Assembly (NCBI RefSeq): GCF_001439845.1
Contig: NZ_JYLO01000008.1
Coordinates: forward strand, 310,001 to 374,000
Length of the DNA stretch: 64,000 nt
Reading direction: 5' to 3'
Origin: Pseudomonas lactis
Lineage (GTDB): Bacteria > Pseudomonadota > Gammaproteobacteria > Pseudomonadales > Pseudomonadaceae
The notes under the pieces were generated by a model, which saw only the letters and a program-made list of their open reading frames with translations, made no database searches and was not told the DNA's origin. This document shows positions 9,055-17,644 of this stretch, piece by piece. Made by a program: the position numbers and the translations under genes. Position 1 is the stretch's first letter. Every line of letters starts with the position of its first letter.

Positions 9055-9714
9055 TCAAGGCCGCTGCAAAAACGCCTGATGCATCTGGTCCAACGTCTCG
9101 AAATGCCAGGTCGGCGCCTCGGCATTCAGCTCTTCAAAACTACCAAACCCATACCCCACGGCGACCGAATCCAGCCCATTACTGCGTGCCCCGATCAGGT
9201 CATGCTTGCGATCACCGATCATCAAAGTGGTGGCCGGGTCCAGCCGTTCCTCACGCATCAAATGCGCGATCAACTCGACCTTGTTGGTACGCGTACCGTC
9301 CAACTCGCTGCCGTAGATCACCTTGAAGTGCTTGGCAAAGTCGAAATGCCGCGCAATCTCGCGGGCAAACTCCCACGGTTTGGAGGTGGCGACGTACAGC
9401 TGGCGCCCTTGGCTGTTCAGCTCTTCCAATAACGGCATGACCCCGTCGAACACGCGGTTTTCGTACAGGCCGGTAACCTTGAAGCGCTCACGGTAGAAAT
9501 TCACCGCTTCCCACGCCTTGGCCTCGTCGAAGGCGTAAAACTGCATGAACGCCTGCAGCAAAGGCGGGCCGATGAAATGTTCGAGCTTCGCCAGGTCGGG
9601 CTCATCAATGCCCAGTTTGGCCAGGGCGTACTGGATCGAACGGGTAATGCCCTCACGCGGGTCGGTGAGGGTACCGTCCAGGTCGAACAGGACGGTGGGG
9701 TGATGCAGGGTCAT
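9055..9714 (-). CDS. HAD-superfamily hydrolase, phosphoglycolate-phosphatase-like
   Basis: These 219 residues hold the HAD motifs: motif I LFDLDGTLTD (nucleophile Asp11, acid Asp13), motif II ATSKP, and the GDRKHDLIGARSNG acidic loop. The helical cap between residues 17 and about 85 is the Gph/PGPase type. It starts four bases inside the end of the gamma-carbonic-anhydrase gene (ATGA), so the two are co-translated. The true substrate could be phosphoglycolate, pyrophosphate or another small phosphate ester. Confidence 0.88.
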   Translation of the reverse strand: MTLHHPTVLFDLDGTLTDPREGITRSIQYALAKLGIDEPDLAKLEHFIGPPLLQAFMQFYAFDEAKAWEAVNFYRERFKVTGLYENRVFDGVMPLLEELNSQGRQLYVATSKPWEFAREIARHFDFAKHFKVIYGSELDGTRTNKVELIAHLMREERLDPATTLMIGDRKHDLIGARSNGLDSVAVGYGFGSFEELNAEAPTWHFETLDQMHQAFLQRP

Positions 9715-10253
9715 TGATCGAATCCTTCGGCCAGGTGCAGGTCTTTGAGTTTCACGTAGTTCGCCGCGCTGTAGGTGAAAAAGGCGCGCTCTTTGTCAGT
9801 CAATGCGCGAACCTGCTTCACCGGGCTGCCCACATACAAAAAACCGCTGTCGAGTTTCTTGCCTGGCGGCACCAGGCTGCCGGCGCCGATGATCACGTCG
9901 TCTTCGACCACGGCGCCATCCATCACAATACTGCCCATGCCGATCAGGACGCGGCTACCCACGGTGCAGCCATGCAGCATGACCTTATGAGCGATGGTCA
10001 CGTCGTCGCCGATCAGCAATGGGTAACCCTGCGGATTGAACGGCCCGGCATGGGTAATGTGCAGCACGCAGCCATCTTGCACGCTGGTGCGGGCACCGAT
10101 GCGGATGCGGTGCATGTCGCCGCGAATCACTGTCAGCGGCCAAACCGAGCTGTCAGTGCCGATTTCGACATCGCCGATCACCACCGCCGAAATATCGACA
10201 AACGCCCCGGCGCCGAGGGTTGGCGTGTGGTTCTGATAGGTGCGAAGGGTCAC
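9711..10253 (-). CDS. Gamma-class carbonic anhydrase family protein (YrdA-like)
   Basis: This 180-residue left-handed beta-helix protein has hexapeptide repeats throughout (GDVEIGTDSSVWP, IGDDVTIAHKVMLHGCTVG, VEDDVIIGAGSLV). The zinc His set is His68 (LHITH), His89 and His94. I chose the GTG at 10253: the family begins at LRTYQ, and the upstream in-frame extension is not conserved-looking. It is the first gene of a pair with the HAD phosphatase and is divergent from prlC. Many such proteins are active only when oxidised, so activity is uncertain. Confidence 0.88.
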   Translation of the reverse strand: MTLRTYQNHTPTLGAGAFVDISAVVIGDVEIGTDSSVWPLTVIRGDMHRIRIGARTSVQDGCVLHITHAGPFNPQGYPLLIGDDVTIAHKVMLHGCTVGSRVLIGMGSIVMDGAVVEDDVIIGAGSLVPPGKKLDSGFLYVGSPVKQVRALTDKERAFFTYSAANYVKLKDLHLAEGFDQ

Positions 10254-10354
10254 GATAGCCTCTCTCTGTTGTGCTGATAGCTGCGGTGGGTGTTGATTGT
10301 AATTAAGATGGCCCCATCTTTGTTCTACATGTTTCTTCAGCCAAGGTGCCCACC

Positions 10355-12406
10355 GTGAGCGCGAACAACCCTCTTTTGCAGTCCTACGACCTGCCGCCGT
10401 TCTCGGCGATCCGTGCCGAGCACGTGCAGCCGGCCATCGAACAGATCCTCGCCGACAACCGCGTGGCAATCGCAGAGATCCTGCAGAGCCAGGGTAAAAA
10501 TCCGACGTGGGCCGGCCTGGTCCTGGCCATGGACGAACTCAATGATCGCCTGGGTGCGGCCTGGAGCCCGGTCAGCCACCTCAATGCCGTGTGCAACAGC
10601 GCCGAACTGCGCGAAGCCTATGAGGCGTGCCTGCCGGCCTTGAGCGCTTACTCTACCGAAATGGGCCAGAACCGTGAGCTGTTCCAGGCCTTCGAAGCCC
10701 TGGCCAACAGCCCGGAAGCTGCCGGTTTCGATGTGGCGCAAAAAACCATTCTGGAACACTCCCTGCGTGACTTCCGCCTGTCGGGTATCGACTTGCCGCC
10801 GGAGCAGCAAAAGCGCTACGCCGAGGTGCAGAGCAAGCTGTCCGAGCTGGGCAGCAAGTTCTCAAACCAGTTGCTGGACGCCACCCAGGCCTGGACCAAG
10901 CACGTCACCGATGAAGCCACCCTTGCCGGTCTGACCGACTCGGCCAAGGCACAAATGGCCGCCGCCGCCCAGGCCAAGGGCCTCGACGGCTGGCTGATCA
11001 CCTTGGAATTCCCCAGCTACTACGCCGTCATGACCTACGCCCAGGACCGTGCCCTGCGTGAAGAGGTGTACGCCGCCTACTGCACCCGTGCGTCGGACCA
11101 AGGCCCGAATGCCGGTCAGAACGATAACGGCCCGGTGATGGAACAGATCCTCGACCTGCGTCAGGAACTGGCCCAATTGTTGGGTTATGCGTCCTTCTCC
11201 GAGCTGAGCCTGGCCACCAAGATGGCCGAGTCCAGCGACCAGGTGCTGAGCTTTCTGCGTGACCTGGCCAAGCGCAGCAAGCCGTTTGCCGCCCAGGACC
11301 TGCAGCAACTCAAGGCCTATGCCGCCGAGCAAGGCTGCGCCGATCTGCAAAGCTGGGACAGCGGTTTCTACGGCGAAAAACTGCGTGAGCAGCGCTACAG
11401 CGTGTCCCAGGAAGCGCTACGCGCCTACTTCCCCATCGACAAAGTGCTGGGCGGCCTGTTTGCCATTGTGCAGCGCCTGTACGGCATCGAGATCGCCGAG
11501 CTTAAAGGCTTCGACACCTGGCACCCGGATGTGCGCCTGTTCGAGATCAAGGAGAACGGCGAGCAGGTCGGACGTTTCTTCTTCGACCTGTACGCCCGCG
11601 CCAACAAGCGTGGCGGTGCCTGGATGGATGGCGCCCGTGACCGCCGCCGTACCGTTGATGGCGTGCTGCAAAGCCCCGTCGCCAACCTGGTATGCAACTT
11701 CACTCCGGCCGACAGCGGCAAGCCTGCCCTGCTGACCCACGATGAAGTCACCACCCTGTTCCACGAATTCGGCCATGGCCTGCATCACCTGCTCACCCGC
11801 GTGGAACATGCCGGCGTATCCGGTATCAACGGTGTGGCGTGGGACGCGGTGGAACTGCCGAGCCAATTCATGGAGAACTGGTGCTGGGAGCCTGAAGGCC
11901 TGGCGCTGATCTCCGGCCACTACGAAACCGGCGAGCCCCTGCCCCAGGACTTGCTGGAGAAAATGCTCGCGGCGAAAAACTTCCAGTCCGGCCTGATGAT
12001 GGTGCGTCAGCTGGAGTTCTCGCTGTTCGACTTTGAACTGCACGCCACCCATGGCGATGGTCGCAGCGTGGCCAAGGTACTTGAAGGCGTGCGCGATGAA
12101 GTCTCGGTCATGCGCCCACCGGCCTACAACCGCTTCCCCAACAGCTTCGCTCACATCTTCGCCGGCGGTTATGCGGCGGGCTACTACAGCTACAAGTGGG
12201 CCGAAGTGCTGTCGGCGGATGCGTTCTCCAAGTTTGAGGAAGACGGCGTGCTCAACGCCCAGACCGGGCGTGCCTTCCGTGAAGCCATCCTGGCCCGTGG
12301 CGGTTCCCAGGCGCCGATGGTGCTGTTCGTCGACTTCCGCGGACGCGCGCCGTCGATTGACGCACTCTTGCGCCACAGCGGCCTGAGTGAGGACGCGGCA
12401 GCATGA
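10355..12406 (+). CDS. prlC: Oligopeptidase A (M3 family)
   Basis: This cytoplasmic zinc endopeptidase degrades short peptides and cleaved signal peptides. It has 683 residues, with the zinc site HEFGH at 470-474. The family start (NNPLLQSYDLPPF) directly follows the GTG at 10355, which has AAGG 8 bases upstream; an in-frame GTG at 10346 is possible but has no spacing for a ribosome site. The small zinc-ribbon gene overlaps its end by four bases. Confidence 0.95.
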   Translation: MSANNPLLQSYDLPPFSAIRAEHVQPAIEQILADNRVAIAEILQSQGKNPTWAGLVLAMDELNDRLGAAWSPVSHLNAVCNSAELREAYEACLPALSAYSTEMGQNRELFQAFEALANSPEAAGFDVAQKTILEHSLRDFRLSGIDLPPEQQKRYAEVQSKLSELGSKFSNQLLDATQAWTKHVTDEATLAGLTDSAKAQMAAAAQAKGLDGWLITLEFPSYYAVMTYAQDRALREEVYAAYCTRASDQGPNAGQNDNGPVMEQILDLRQELAQLLGYASFSELSLATKMAESSDQVLSFLRDLAKRSKPFAAQDLQQLKAYAAEQGCADLQSWDSGFYGEKLREQRYSVSQEALRAYFPIDKVLGGLFAIVQRLYGIEIAELKGFDTWHPDVRLFEIKENGEQVGRFFFDLYARANKRGGAWMDGARDRRRTVDGVLQSPVANLVCNFTPADSGKPALLTHDEVTTLFHEFGHGLHHLLTRVEHAGVSGINGVAWDAVELPSQFMENWCWEPEGLALISGHYETGEPLPQDLLEKMLAAKNFQSGLMMVRQLEFSLFDFELHATHGDGRSVAKVLEGVRDEVSVMRPPAYNRFPNSFAHIFAGGYAAGYYSYKWAEVLSADAFSKFEEDGVLNAQTGRAFREAILARGGSQAPMVLFVDFRGRAPSIDALLRHSGLSEDAAA

Positions 12407-12678
12407 GTGAAGGGCCTGTGATCACCAAAAAGCAATTTATCGCTGGGGCTGTCTGCCCGGCGTGCAGCGAGCCGGACAAGTTGAAGATGTGGACCGAAGA
12501 CAACGTGCCGCACCGCGAGTGCGTGGCCTGCGGGTATACCGATACGCTGAATGATCAAGGCCTGTCGGTGCCCAAGGAATTGGGCACTAGGGTCAATACC
12601 ACCGCGCTGAAAGCGCCGGCGGATCCTAAAGTGCAGGCAGTGCAGTTCTTCCCGAACCCGAAGCTGAAAAAAGACTAA
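12403..12678 (+). CDS. YheV-family zinc-ribbon protein
   Basis: The product has 91 residues. Four cysteines form a zinc ribbon: Cys18 and Cys21 (CPAC), Cys40 and Cys43 (CVAC). The start overlaps the prlC stop (ATGA), a pairing conserved in gamma-proteobacteria. Its function is not established. Confidence 0.9.
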   Translation: MSEGPVITKKQFIAGAVCPACSEPDKLKMWTEDNVPHRECVACGYTDTLNDQGLSVPKELGTRVNTTALKAPADPKVQAVQFFPNPKLKKD

Positions 12679-12689
12679 CCCCGCACCCC

Positions 12690-12792
12690 CTGTAGGAGCG
12701 AGCTTGCTCGCGAAAAACGTTAACGATAACGCGCGCTATCCTGGATAAGCGCGTCGCTGTTGAGTTTTTCGCGAGCAAGCTCGCTCCTACAG
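12690..12792. repeat. REPIN of the TAGGAGCGAGC class
   Basis: Arms 12690-12720 (CTGTAGGAGCGAGCTTGCTC and onward) and 12762-12792 are near-perfect complements. The right arm contains the TAG stop codon of the gene at 12787. Confidence 0.9.
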
Positions 12793-13437
12793 TTGTTTCT
12801 CTGCCTGGCCCGTTGTGGTGATCCAGTCTTTCATTGAGCACAACGCAAACGCGCTGGTGCTGCAATCCCCATTTGCTAAAGCTGTGCGCAACTTGTCGAC
12901 ATCGGCTTTCATCATGTAGCGAACGCCATCCTTGAAACCGTTGCTGCTGCCAAAGCCGCCCAAGGTCATCTCGTTCAGCGCATCCTCCTTGCTCCACCCC
13001 TGCACCACCACCCGATACATCGCTGCCATCAGGCCGGTGCGGTCGGCGCCGTGCTTGCAGTGCATCAACACCGGGCCATCGGCCTCTGCTGCCTGAATCG
13101 CCCTGATCGCCGCCAGCACGTCGGAATCGTCGACGTGGTTGGTGCGATAGCTCAACTGCACCTGTTTGATATCAGATGATTGGAGCCACTGCGCATCAGA
13201 TTCCGGCAGGAAGTTGATGACCGTAGCGATCTTGAGCGTTTGCAACAGGGGCAGCGCACGCTCGTCCGGCAATGCACTGCGATAGAGCGTGGGTGTCATT
13301 TGATGCAGGTTGTATTGGTTACCCACCGGCTGGGCCCATTCCGGCGAGCGGATCGACGCAGCCTCATCGGCTTGTACGGTGTTGAGCAGGCTCATGAGCC
13401 CCAGGCCGAAAGCGAGCAGTATGCGTGTGTTGAACAT
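12787..13437 (-). CDS. tpbA: TpbA-like periplasmic dual-specificity/tyrosine phosphatase
   Basis: The 216-residue product has a signal peptide (MFNTRILLAFGLGLMSLLNT, then VQA) and the Cys-phosphatase loop HCKHGADRTG (Cys127, Arg133), with Asp104 in VDDSD as the likely acid. The surrounding text (SPEWAQPV, TPTLYRSALP, AMYRVVVQGW, GGFG) closely resembles P. aeruginosa TpbA, which dephosphorylates the diguanylate cyclase TpbB in the periplasm and lowers biofilm. No clear ribosome site precedes the ATG at 13437; a TTG at 13488 would add 17 residues. The stop lies inside a REPIN. Confidence 0.82.
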   Translation of the reverse strand: MFNTRILLAFGLGLMSLLNTVQADEAASIRSPEWAQPVGNQYNLHQMTPTLYRSALPDERALPLLQTLKIATVINFLPESDAQWLQSSDIKQVQLSYRTNHVDDSDVLAAIRAIQAAEADGPVLMHCKHGADRTGLMAAMYRVVVQGWSKEDALNEMTLGGFGSSNGFKDGVRYMMKADVDKLRTALANGDCSTSAFALCSMKDWITTTGQAEKQL

Positions 13438-13711
13438 GAACGTTGTGACCGAGCGAGGAAGTGGCTGATGGGCCACAGACTCACTCAAGGCGGGTCAATA
13501 CGGCGTGAGGTCCGTGTCAAAGAATCGTGATGCTTGCGATCTGATCCGGTGTTTTTGTCGTCGAATTGACGCCTCTGAATTCTTAGCCTGCTATCATTTG
13601 TAACTAATGTTTGCCATTGTGCTGTATCTGCTTGGATCCAATTAGCCGCAAGCCTTCACGCTGCTCCCAGAAGCGGCGGATAAACCCGTGACCACATGAT
13701 GAGGTGTACCC

Positions 13712-14464
13712 ATGTCTGATCAAGATCAAGACAACCCCCGGCGTGACTTTTTACGCAAATCCTTGACCTTGATCCCGGTGGTCACGGTTGCCAGCACCGG
13801 CCTTGGCGGTTCGATGCTGATGGCCACGCCGGAACCGGCCCAGGCCGAACCGGCCAAGCCTGCGGTCAGCGATAAAGCCTACGAGCCGAGCTATTTCACA
13901 GCCGAGGAGTGGGCGTTTATCAACGCTGCCGTCGAGCGCTTGATTCCCGCTGACGCCCAGGGCCCAGGTGCCTTGGAGGCTGGCGCGCCGGAATACATCG
14001 ACCGCCAGATGAACACTCCTTACGCCAGTGGCGCCCTGTGGTTCATGCAAGGCCCGTTCAACGCCGATGCGGCGCCGGAGATGGGCTGGCAGAGCAAATT
14101 GGTGCCCAAGGAGATCTATCGCCTGGGCATTGCTGCCACGGATGCGTGGTCGAAAGCGTTCAACGGTAAAGCTTTTGCTGCGCAAGACAGCGCTACCCGA
14201 GACGATATGCTTAGACGTCTGGAAGCTGGCGGCAGCGAAGTGGCGGCGCATTTCGATGCCGTGCCGCCCAAGATGTTCTTCAACCTTTTGCTGCAAAACA
14301 CCAAGGAAGGCTTCTTCTGCGACCCTATCCACGGTGGCAATAAAGGCATGGTCGGCTGGACCATGATCGGCTTCCCCGGCGCCCGCGCCGATTTCATGGA
14401 TTGGGTGGAACGCAACGAGCAATACCCCTTCCCGGCTGTTTCCATTCGCGGAGAGAGGGCGTAA
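13712..14464 (+). CDS. Gluconate 2-dehydrogenase subunit 3 family protein (small subunit)
   Basis: These 250 residues begin with a Tat signal (RRDFLRKSLTLIPVVTVAS; twin Arg at 10-11, AQA cleavage site near 47). The mature part is the gamma-subunit domain of membrane-bound flavin dehydrogenases. The folded complex is probably exported with the FAD subunit, which has no leader of its own. It is the first gene of a three-gene operon with the GMC flavoprotein and a triheme cytochrome. GAGGTG precedes the ATG. Confidence 0.9.
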   Translation: MSDQDQDNPRRDFLRKSLTLIPVVTVASTGLGGSMLMATPEPAQAEPAKPAVSDKAYEPSYFTAEEWAFINAAVERLIPADAQGPGALEAGAPEYIDRQMNTPYASGALWFMQGPFNADAAPEMGWQSKLVPKEIYRLGIAATDAWSKAFNGKAFAAQDSATRDDMLRRLEAGGSEVAAHFDAVPPKMFFNLLLQNTKEGFFCDPIHGGNKGMVGWTMIGFPGARADFMDWVERNEQYPFPAVSIRGERA

Positions 14465-14466
14465 AC

Positions 14467-16251
14467 GTGGCGACCATCATGAAGAAAGTGGATGCAGTGA
14501 TTGTGGGGTTCGGCTGGACGGGCGCGATCATGGCCAAAGAGCTGACGGAAGCGGGCCTCAACGTGGTAGCGCTGGAGCGCGGCCCGATGCAGGACACTTA
14601 CCCAGACGGCAACTATCCCCAGGTCATCGACGAATTGACCTACAGCGTGCGTAAGAAGCTGTTCCAGGACATCTCCAAAGAAACGGTGACCATTCGCCAC
14701 AGCGTAAATGACGTCGCCCTGCCCAATCGTCAGTTGGGCGCTTTCTTGCCGGGTAATGGCGTGGGTGGTGCGGGGCTGCACTGGTCGGGCGTGCATTTTC
14801 GCGTCGACCCGATTGAGCTGCGCATGCGCAGCCATTACGAAGAGCGCTACGGGAAGAACTTCATTCCCAAGGACATGACCATCCAGGACTTCGGCGTCAG
14901 CTATGAAGAGCTGGAGCCGTTTTTCGACTATGCGGAAAAAGTCTTTGGCACCTCCGGCCAAGCCTGGACAGTCAAAGGCCAGTTGGTCGGAGAAGGCCGT
15001 GGCGGCAACCCCTACGCGCCGGATCGCTCCAACCCGTTCCCATTGGAGGCGCAGAAAAATGCCGTCTCCGCCCAGCTGTTTCAGAAAGCGGCGACCGACG
15101 TAGGTTACAAACCTTACAACCTGCCGTCGGCCAACACGTCGGGGCCGTACACCAACCCCTACGGTGCGCAGATGGGCCCGTGCAACTTCTGCGGCTTTTG
15201 CAGTGGCTACGTGTGCTACATGTACTCCAAGGCCTCGCCGAACGTGAACATCTTGCCGGCCTTGCGCCAAGTGCCCAACTTCGAGCTGCGGCCCAATTCC
15301 CACGTGCTCAAGGTCAACCTCGACAGCACCAAGAAGAAAGCTACCGGCGTGACCTACATCGACGCCCAGGGCCGCGAATGCGAACAGCCGGCGGACCTGG
15401 TGATTCTTGGCGCCTTCCAGTTCCATAACGTGCGCCTGATGCTGCTGTCCGGCATCGGCAAACCCTACGACCCGATTACCAATGAAGGCGTGGTAGGCAG
15501 GAACTTCGCCTACCAGAACATGGGCACCATCAAGGCGTTCTTCGACAAGGACACCCACACCAACAACTTTATCGGTGCGGGCGGCAATGGCGTGGCCATC
15601 GACGACTTCAACGCCGACAACTTTGACCATGGCCCCCACGGCTTCGTGGGTGGTTCGCCGATGTGGGTCAACCAGGCGGGCAGCCGGCCGATTGCCGGTA
15701 CGTCCAACCCTCCGGGCACGCCGGCCTGGGGCAGCGCCTGGAAGCGCGCCACCGCCGATTACTACACCCATCAGGTCTCTATGGACTCCCACGGTGCCCA
15801 TCAGTCCTACCGCAGCAACTACCTGGATCTGGACCCGGTTTACCGCGATGCCTACGGTCTGCCGCTGCTGCGCATGACCTTCGACTGGCAAGAAAACGAC
15901 ATCAAGATGAACCGCTTCATGATGGAGAAAATGGGCAAAGTGGCCCAGGCCATGAACCCCAAGGCCATCGCCGTGCTGGGTAAAAAGGTCGGTGAGCATT
16001 TCAATACCGCCGCCTACCAGACCACCCACCTCAACGGTGGCGCGATCATGGGCACCGACCCGAAAACCAGTGCGTTGAACCGCTACTTGCAGAGCTGGGA
16101 TGTGCACAACGTATTTGTCCCCGGTGCTTCCGCTTTCCCACAAGGGCTGGGCTACAACCCTACCGGCCTGGTGGCAGCGTTGACCTATTGGTCGGCGCGA
16201 GCGATTCGCGAGCAGTACCTCAAAAACCCCGGCCCACTGGTTCAGGCATAA
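14467..16251 (+). CDS. GMC-family FAD dehydrogenase, gluconate 2-dehydrogenase large subunit type
   Basis: This 594-residue flavoprotein has the dinucleotide fold VIVGFGWTGAIMAKEL near the N-terminus, LPGNGVGGAGLHWSG around residues 95-109, a cysteine-rich insert CNFCGFCSGYVCYMY that may hold a cluster or disulfides, and the C-terminal GMC features THLNGGAIMG and NPTGLVAAL. It oxidises a sugar acid or polyol in the periplasm and passes electrons to the cytochrome subunit. The GTG at 14467 has GGAGAG upstream; an in-frame ATG lies at 14479. The substrate (gluconate, sorbitol or other) is not decided by sequence. Confidence 0.9.
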   Translation: MATIMKKVDAVIVGFGWTGAIMAKELTEAGLNVVALERGPMQDTYPDGNYPQVIDELTYSVRKKLFQDISKETVTIRHSVNDVALPNRQLGAFLPGNGVGGAGLHWSGVHFRVDPIELRMRSHYEERYGKNFIPKDMTIQDFGVSYEELEPFFDYAEKVFGTSGQAWTVKGQLVGEGRGGNPYAPDRSNPFPLEAQKNAVSAQLFQKAATDVGYKPYNLPSANTSGPYTNPYGAQMGPCNFCGFCSGYVCYMYSKASPNVNILPALRQVPNFELRPNSHVLKVNLDSTKKKATGVTYIDAQGRECEQPADLVILGAFQFHNVRLMLLSGIGKPYDPITNEGVVGRNFAYQNMGTIKAFFDKDTHTNNFIGAGGNGVAIDDFNADNFDHGPHGFVGGSPMWVNQAGSRPIAGTSNPPGTPAWGSAWKRATADYYTHQVSMDSHGAHQSYRSNYLDLDPVYRDAYGLPLLRMTFDWQENDIKMNRFMMEKMGKVAQAMNPKAIAVLGKKVGEHFNTAAYQTTHLNGGAIMGTDPKTSALNRYLQSWDVHNVFVPGASAFPQGLGYNPTGLVAALTYWSARAIREQYLKNPGPLVQA

Positions 16252-16263
16252 GGAGCGATGACC

Positions 16264-17562
16264 ATGAAAGCACTCGTTATCGCCTCCCTGGCGCTGTTCA
16301 GCAGCTGCTCGATCAGCGCCGCCGAAACCGATCTGATCAAGCAGGGTGAATACCTGGCGCGCGCCGGCGACTGTGTCGCCTGCCATACCGCCAAGGGGGG
16401 CAAGCCCTTCGCTGGCGGCCTGCCGATGGAAACACCGATTGGCGTGATCTATTCCACCAACATCACCCCGGACAAGACCGGCCTGGGCGACTACAGCTTT
16501 GAGGATTTCGACAAGGCCGTGCGCCATGGCGTCGCCAAGAACGGTAGTACGCTTTACCCGGCGATGCCCTACCCGTCTTACGCACGTGTCAGCGACAGCG
16601 ATATGCAAGCGTTGTACGCGTACTTCATGAAGGGCGTCGAACCGGTCGCCCAAGAAAACAAGGACAGCGATATTCCCTGGCCCCTGAGCATGCGTTGGCC
16701 GCTGGCGGCCTGGCGCTGGATGTTTGCCCCGGCGGTCGAGGCGCATCAGCCGCAAGCCGCCGCCGACCCGATGATCGATCGCGGCGCCTACCTGGTGGAA
16801 GGTCTCGGGCATTGCGGCGCCTGCCATACGCCGCGCGCCCTGACCATGCAGGAAAAAGCCCTGAGTGCCACGGACGGCAGCGCCTTCCTGTCTGGCAGTG
16901 CGCCGTTGGAAGGCTGGATTGCCAAAAGCCTGCGCGGCGACCACAAGGACGGCCTCGGCAGCTGGAGCGAGGAGCAACTGGTGCAGTTCCTCAAGACCGG
17001 TCGCAGCGACCGTAGCGCGGTATTCGGCGGCATGAGTGATGTGGTTGTGCACAGCATGCAGTACATGTCCCAAGAGGACCTGACCGCTATCGCCCGCTAC
17101 CTCAAGAGCCTGCCGGCGGTCGATCCCAAGGACCAGCCGCACCAGTACGACAAGCAGGTAGCACAAGCGCTGTGGAAGGGCGATGACAGCAAGCCCGGTG
17201 CGTCGGTGTATATCGACAACTGCGCGGCTTGCCACCGTACCGATGGCCATGGCTATACGCGGGTATTCCCGGCGCTGGCGGGCAACCCGGTGTTGCAGAC
17301 GGCAGATGCCACGTCGTTGATCAACATTGTGTTGAACGGCGGCACCTTGCCGGCCACCCATGCGGCGCCGTCAACCTTCACCATGCCGGCGTTCGCCTGG
17401 CGTCTGTCGGACCAGGAAGTGGCGGATGTGGTGAGTTTTATCCGTGGCAGCTGGGGCAACCAGGGCGCGCCGGTCAAGGCCAGCGATGTGGCGGATCTGC
17501 GCAAAAACGATCTGCACACCACCTCGGGCGATGACTTGGGCCAGGTGACGCAAAAGCACTGA
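16264..17562 (+). CDS. Triheme cytochrome c subunit of the membrane dehydrogenase
   Basis: The product has 432 residues: a signal peptide, then three heme-binding motifs, CVACH (37-41), CGACH (184-188) and CAACH (320-324). This is the cytochrome subunit that carries electrons from the GMC flavoprotein to ubiquinone in gluconate- or alcohol-type dehydrogenases. I prefer the ATG at 16264, 8 bases after AGGAG; the ATG at 16258 is only 2 bases from it. It closes the three-gene operon. Confidence 0.92.
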   Translation: MKALVIASLALFSSCSISAAETDLIKQGEYLARAGDCVACHTAKGGKPFAGGLPMETPIGVIYSTNITPDKTGLGDYSFEDFDKAVRHGVAKNGSTLYPAMPYPSYARVSDSDMQALYAYFMKGVEPVAQENKDSDIPWPLSMRWPLAAWRWMFAPAVEAHQPQAAADPMIDRGAYLVEGLGHCGACHTPRALTMQEKALSATDGSAFLSGSAPLEGWIAKSLRGDHKDGLGSWSEEQLVQFLKTGRSDRSAVFGGMSDVVVHSMQYMSQEDLTAIARYLKSLPAVDPKDQPHQYDKQVAQALWKGDDSKPGASVYIDNCAACHRTDGHGYTRVFPALAGNPVLQTADATSLINIVLNGGTLPATHAAPSTFTMPAFAWRLSDQEVADVVSFIRGSWGNQGAPVKASDVADLRKNDLHTTSGDDLGQVTQKH

Positions 17563-17603
17563 TAAGTTCGCTGGCCGCCCAACGGCACTGGTCAGAAACC
17601 TCG

Positions 17604-17639
17604 CGCCTCGATACTGTATATAAAAACAGTATCGAGGCG
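17604..17639. promoter_or_regulatory. LexA box (SOS operator) inside a 14-bp-arm palindrome
   Basis: CTG-TATATAAAAA-CAG at 17614-17629 fits the gamma-proteobacterial LexA consensus. It is embedded in perfect 14-bp arms (17604-17617 and 17626-17639) and ends 15 bases before the next ATG. As RNA the palindrome plus following TTTTC could also end the upstream operon. Confidence 0.85.
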
Positions 17640-17644
17640 TTTTC

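Noticed and set aside
14116..17361. A 1081-codon open frame on the minus strand opposite the dehydrogenase operon
   Set aside because: It is a codon-bias shadow of high-GC genes: it lies antisense to three well-recognised proteins and its translation has no domain or normal composition.
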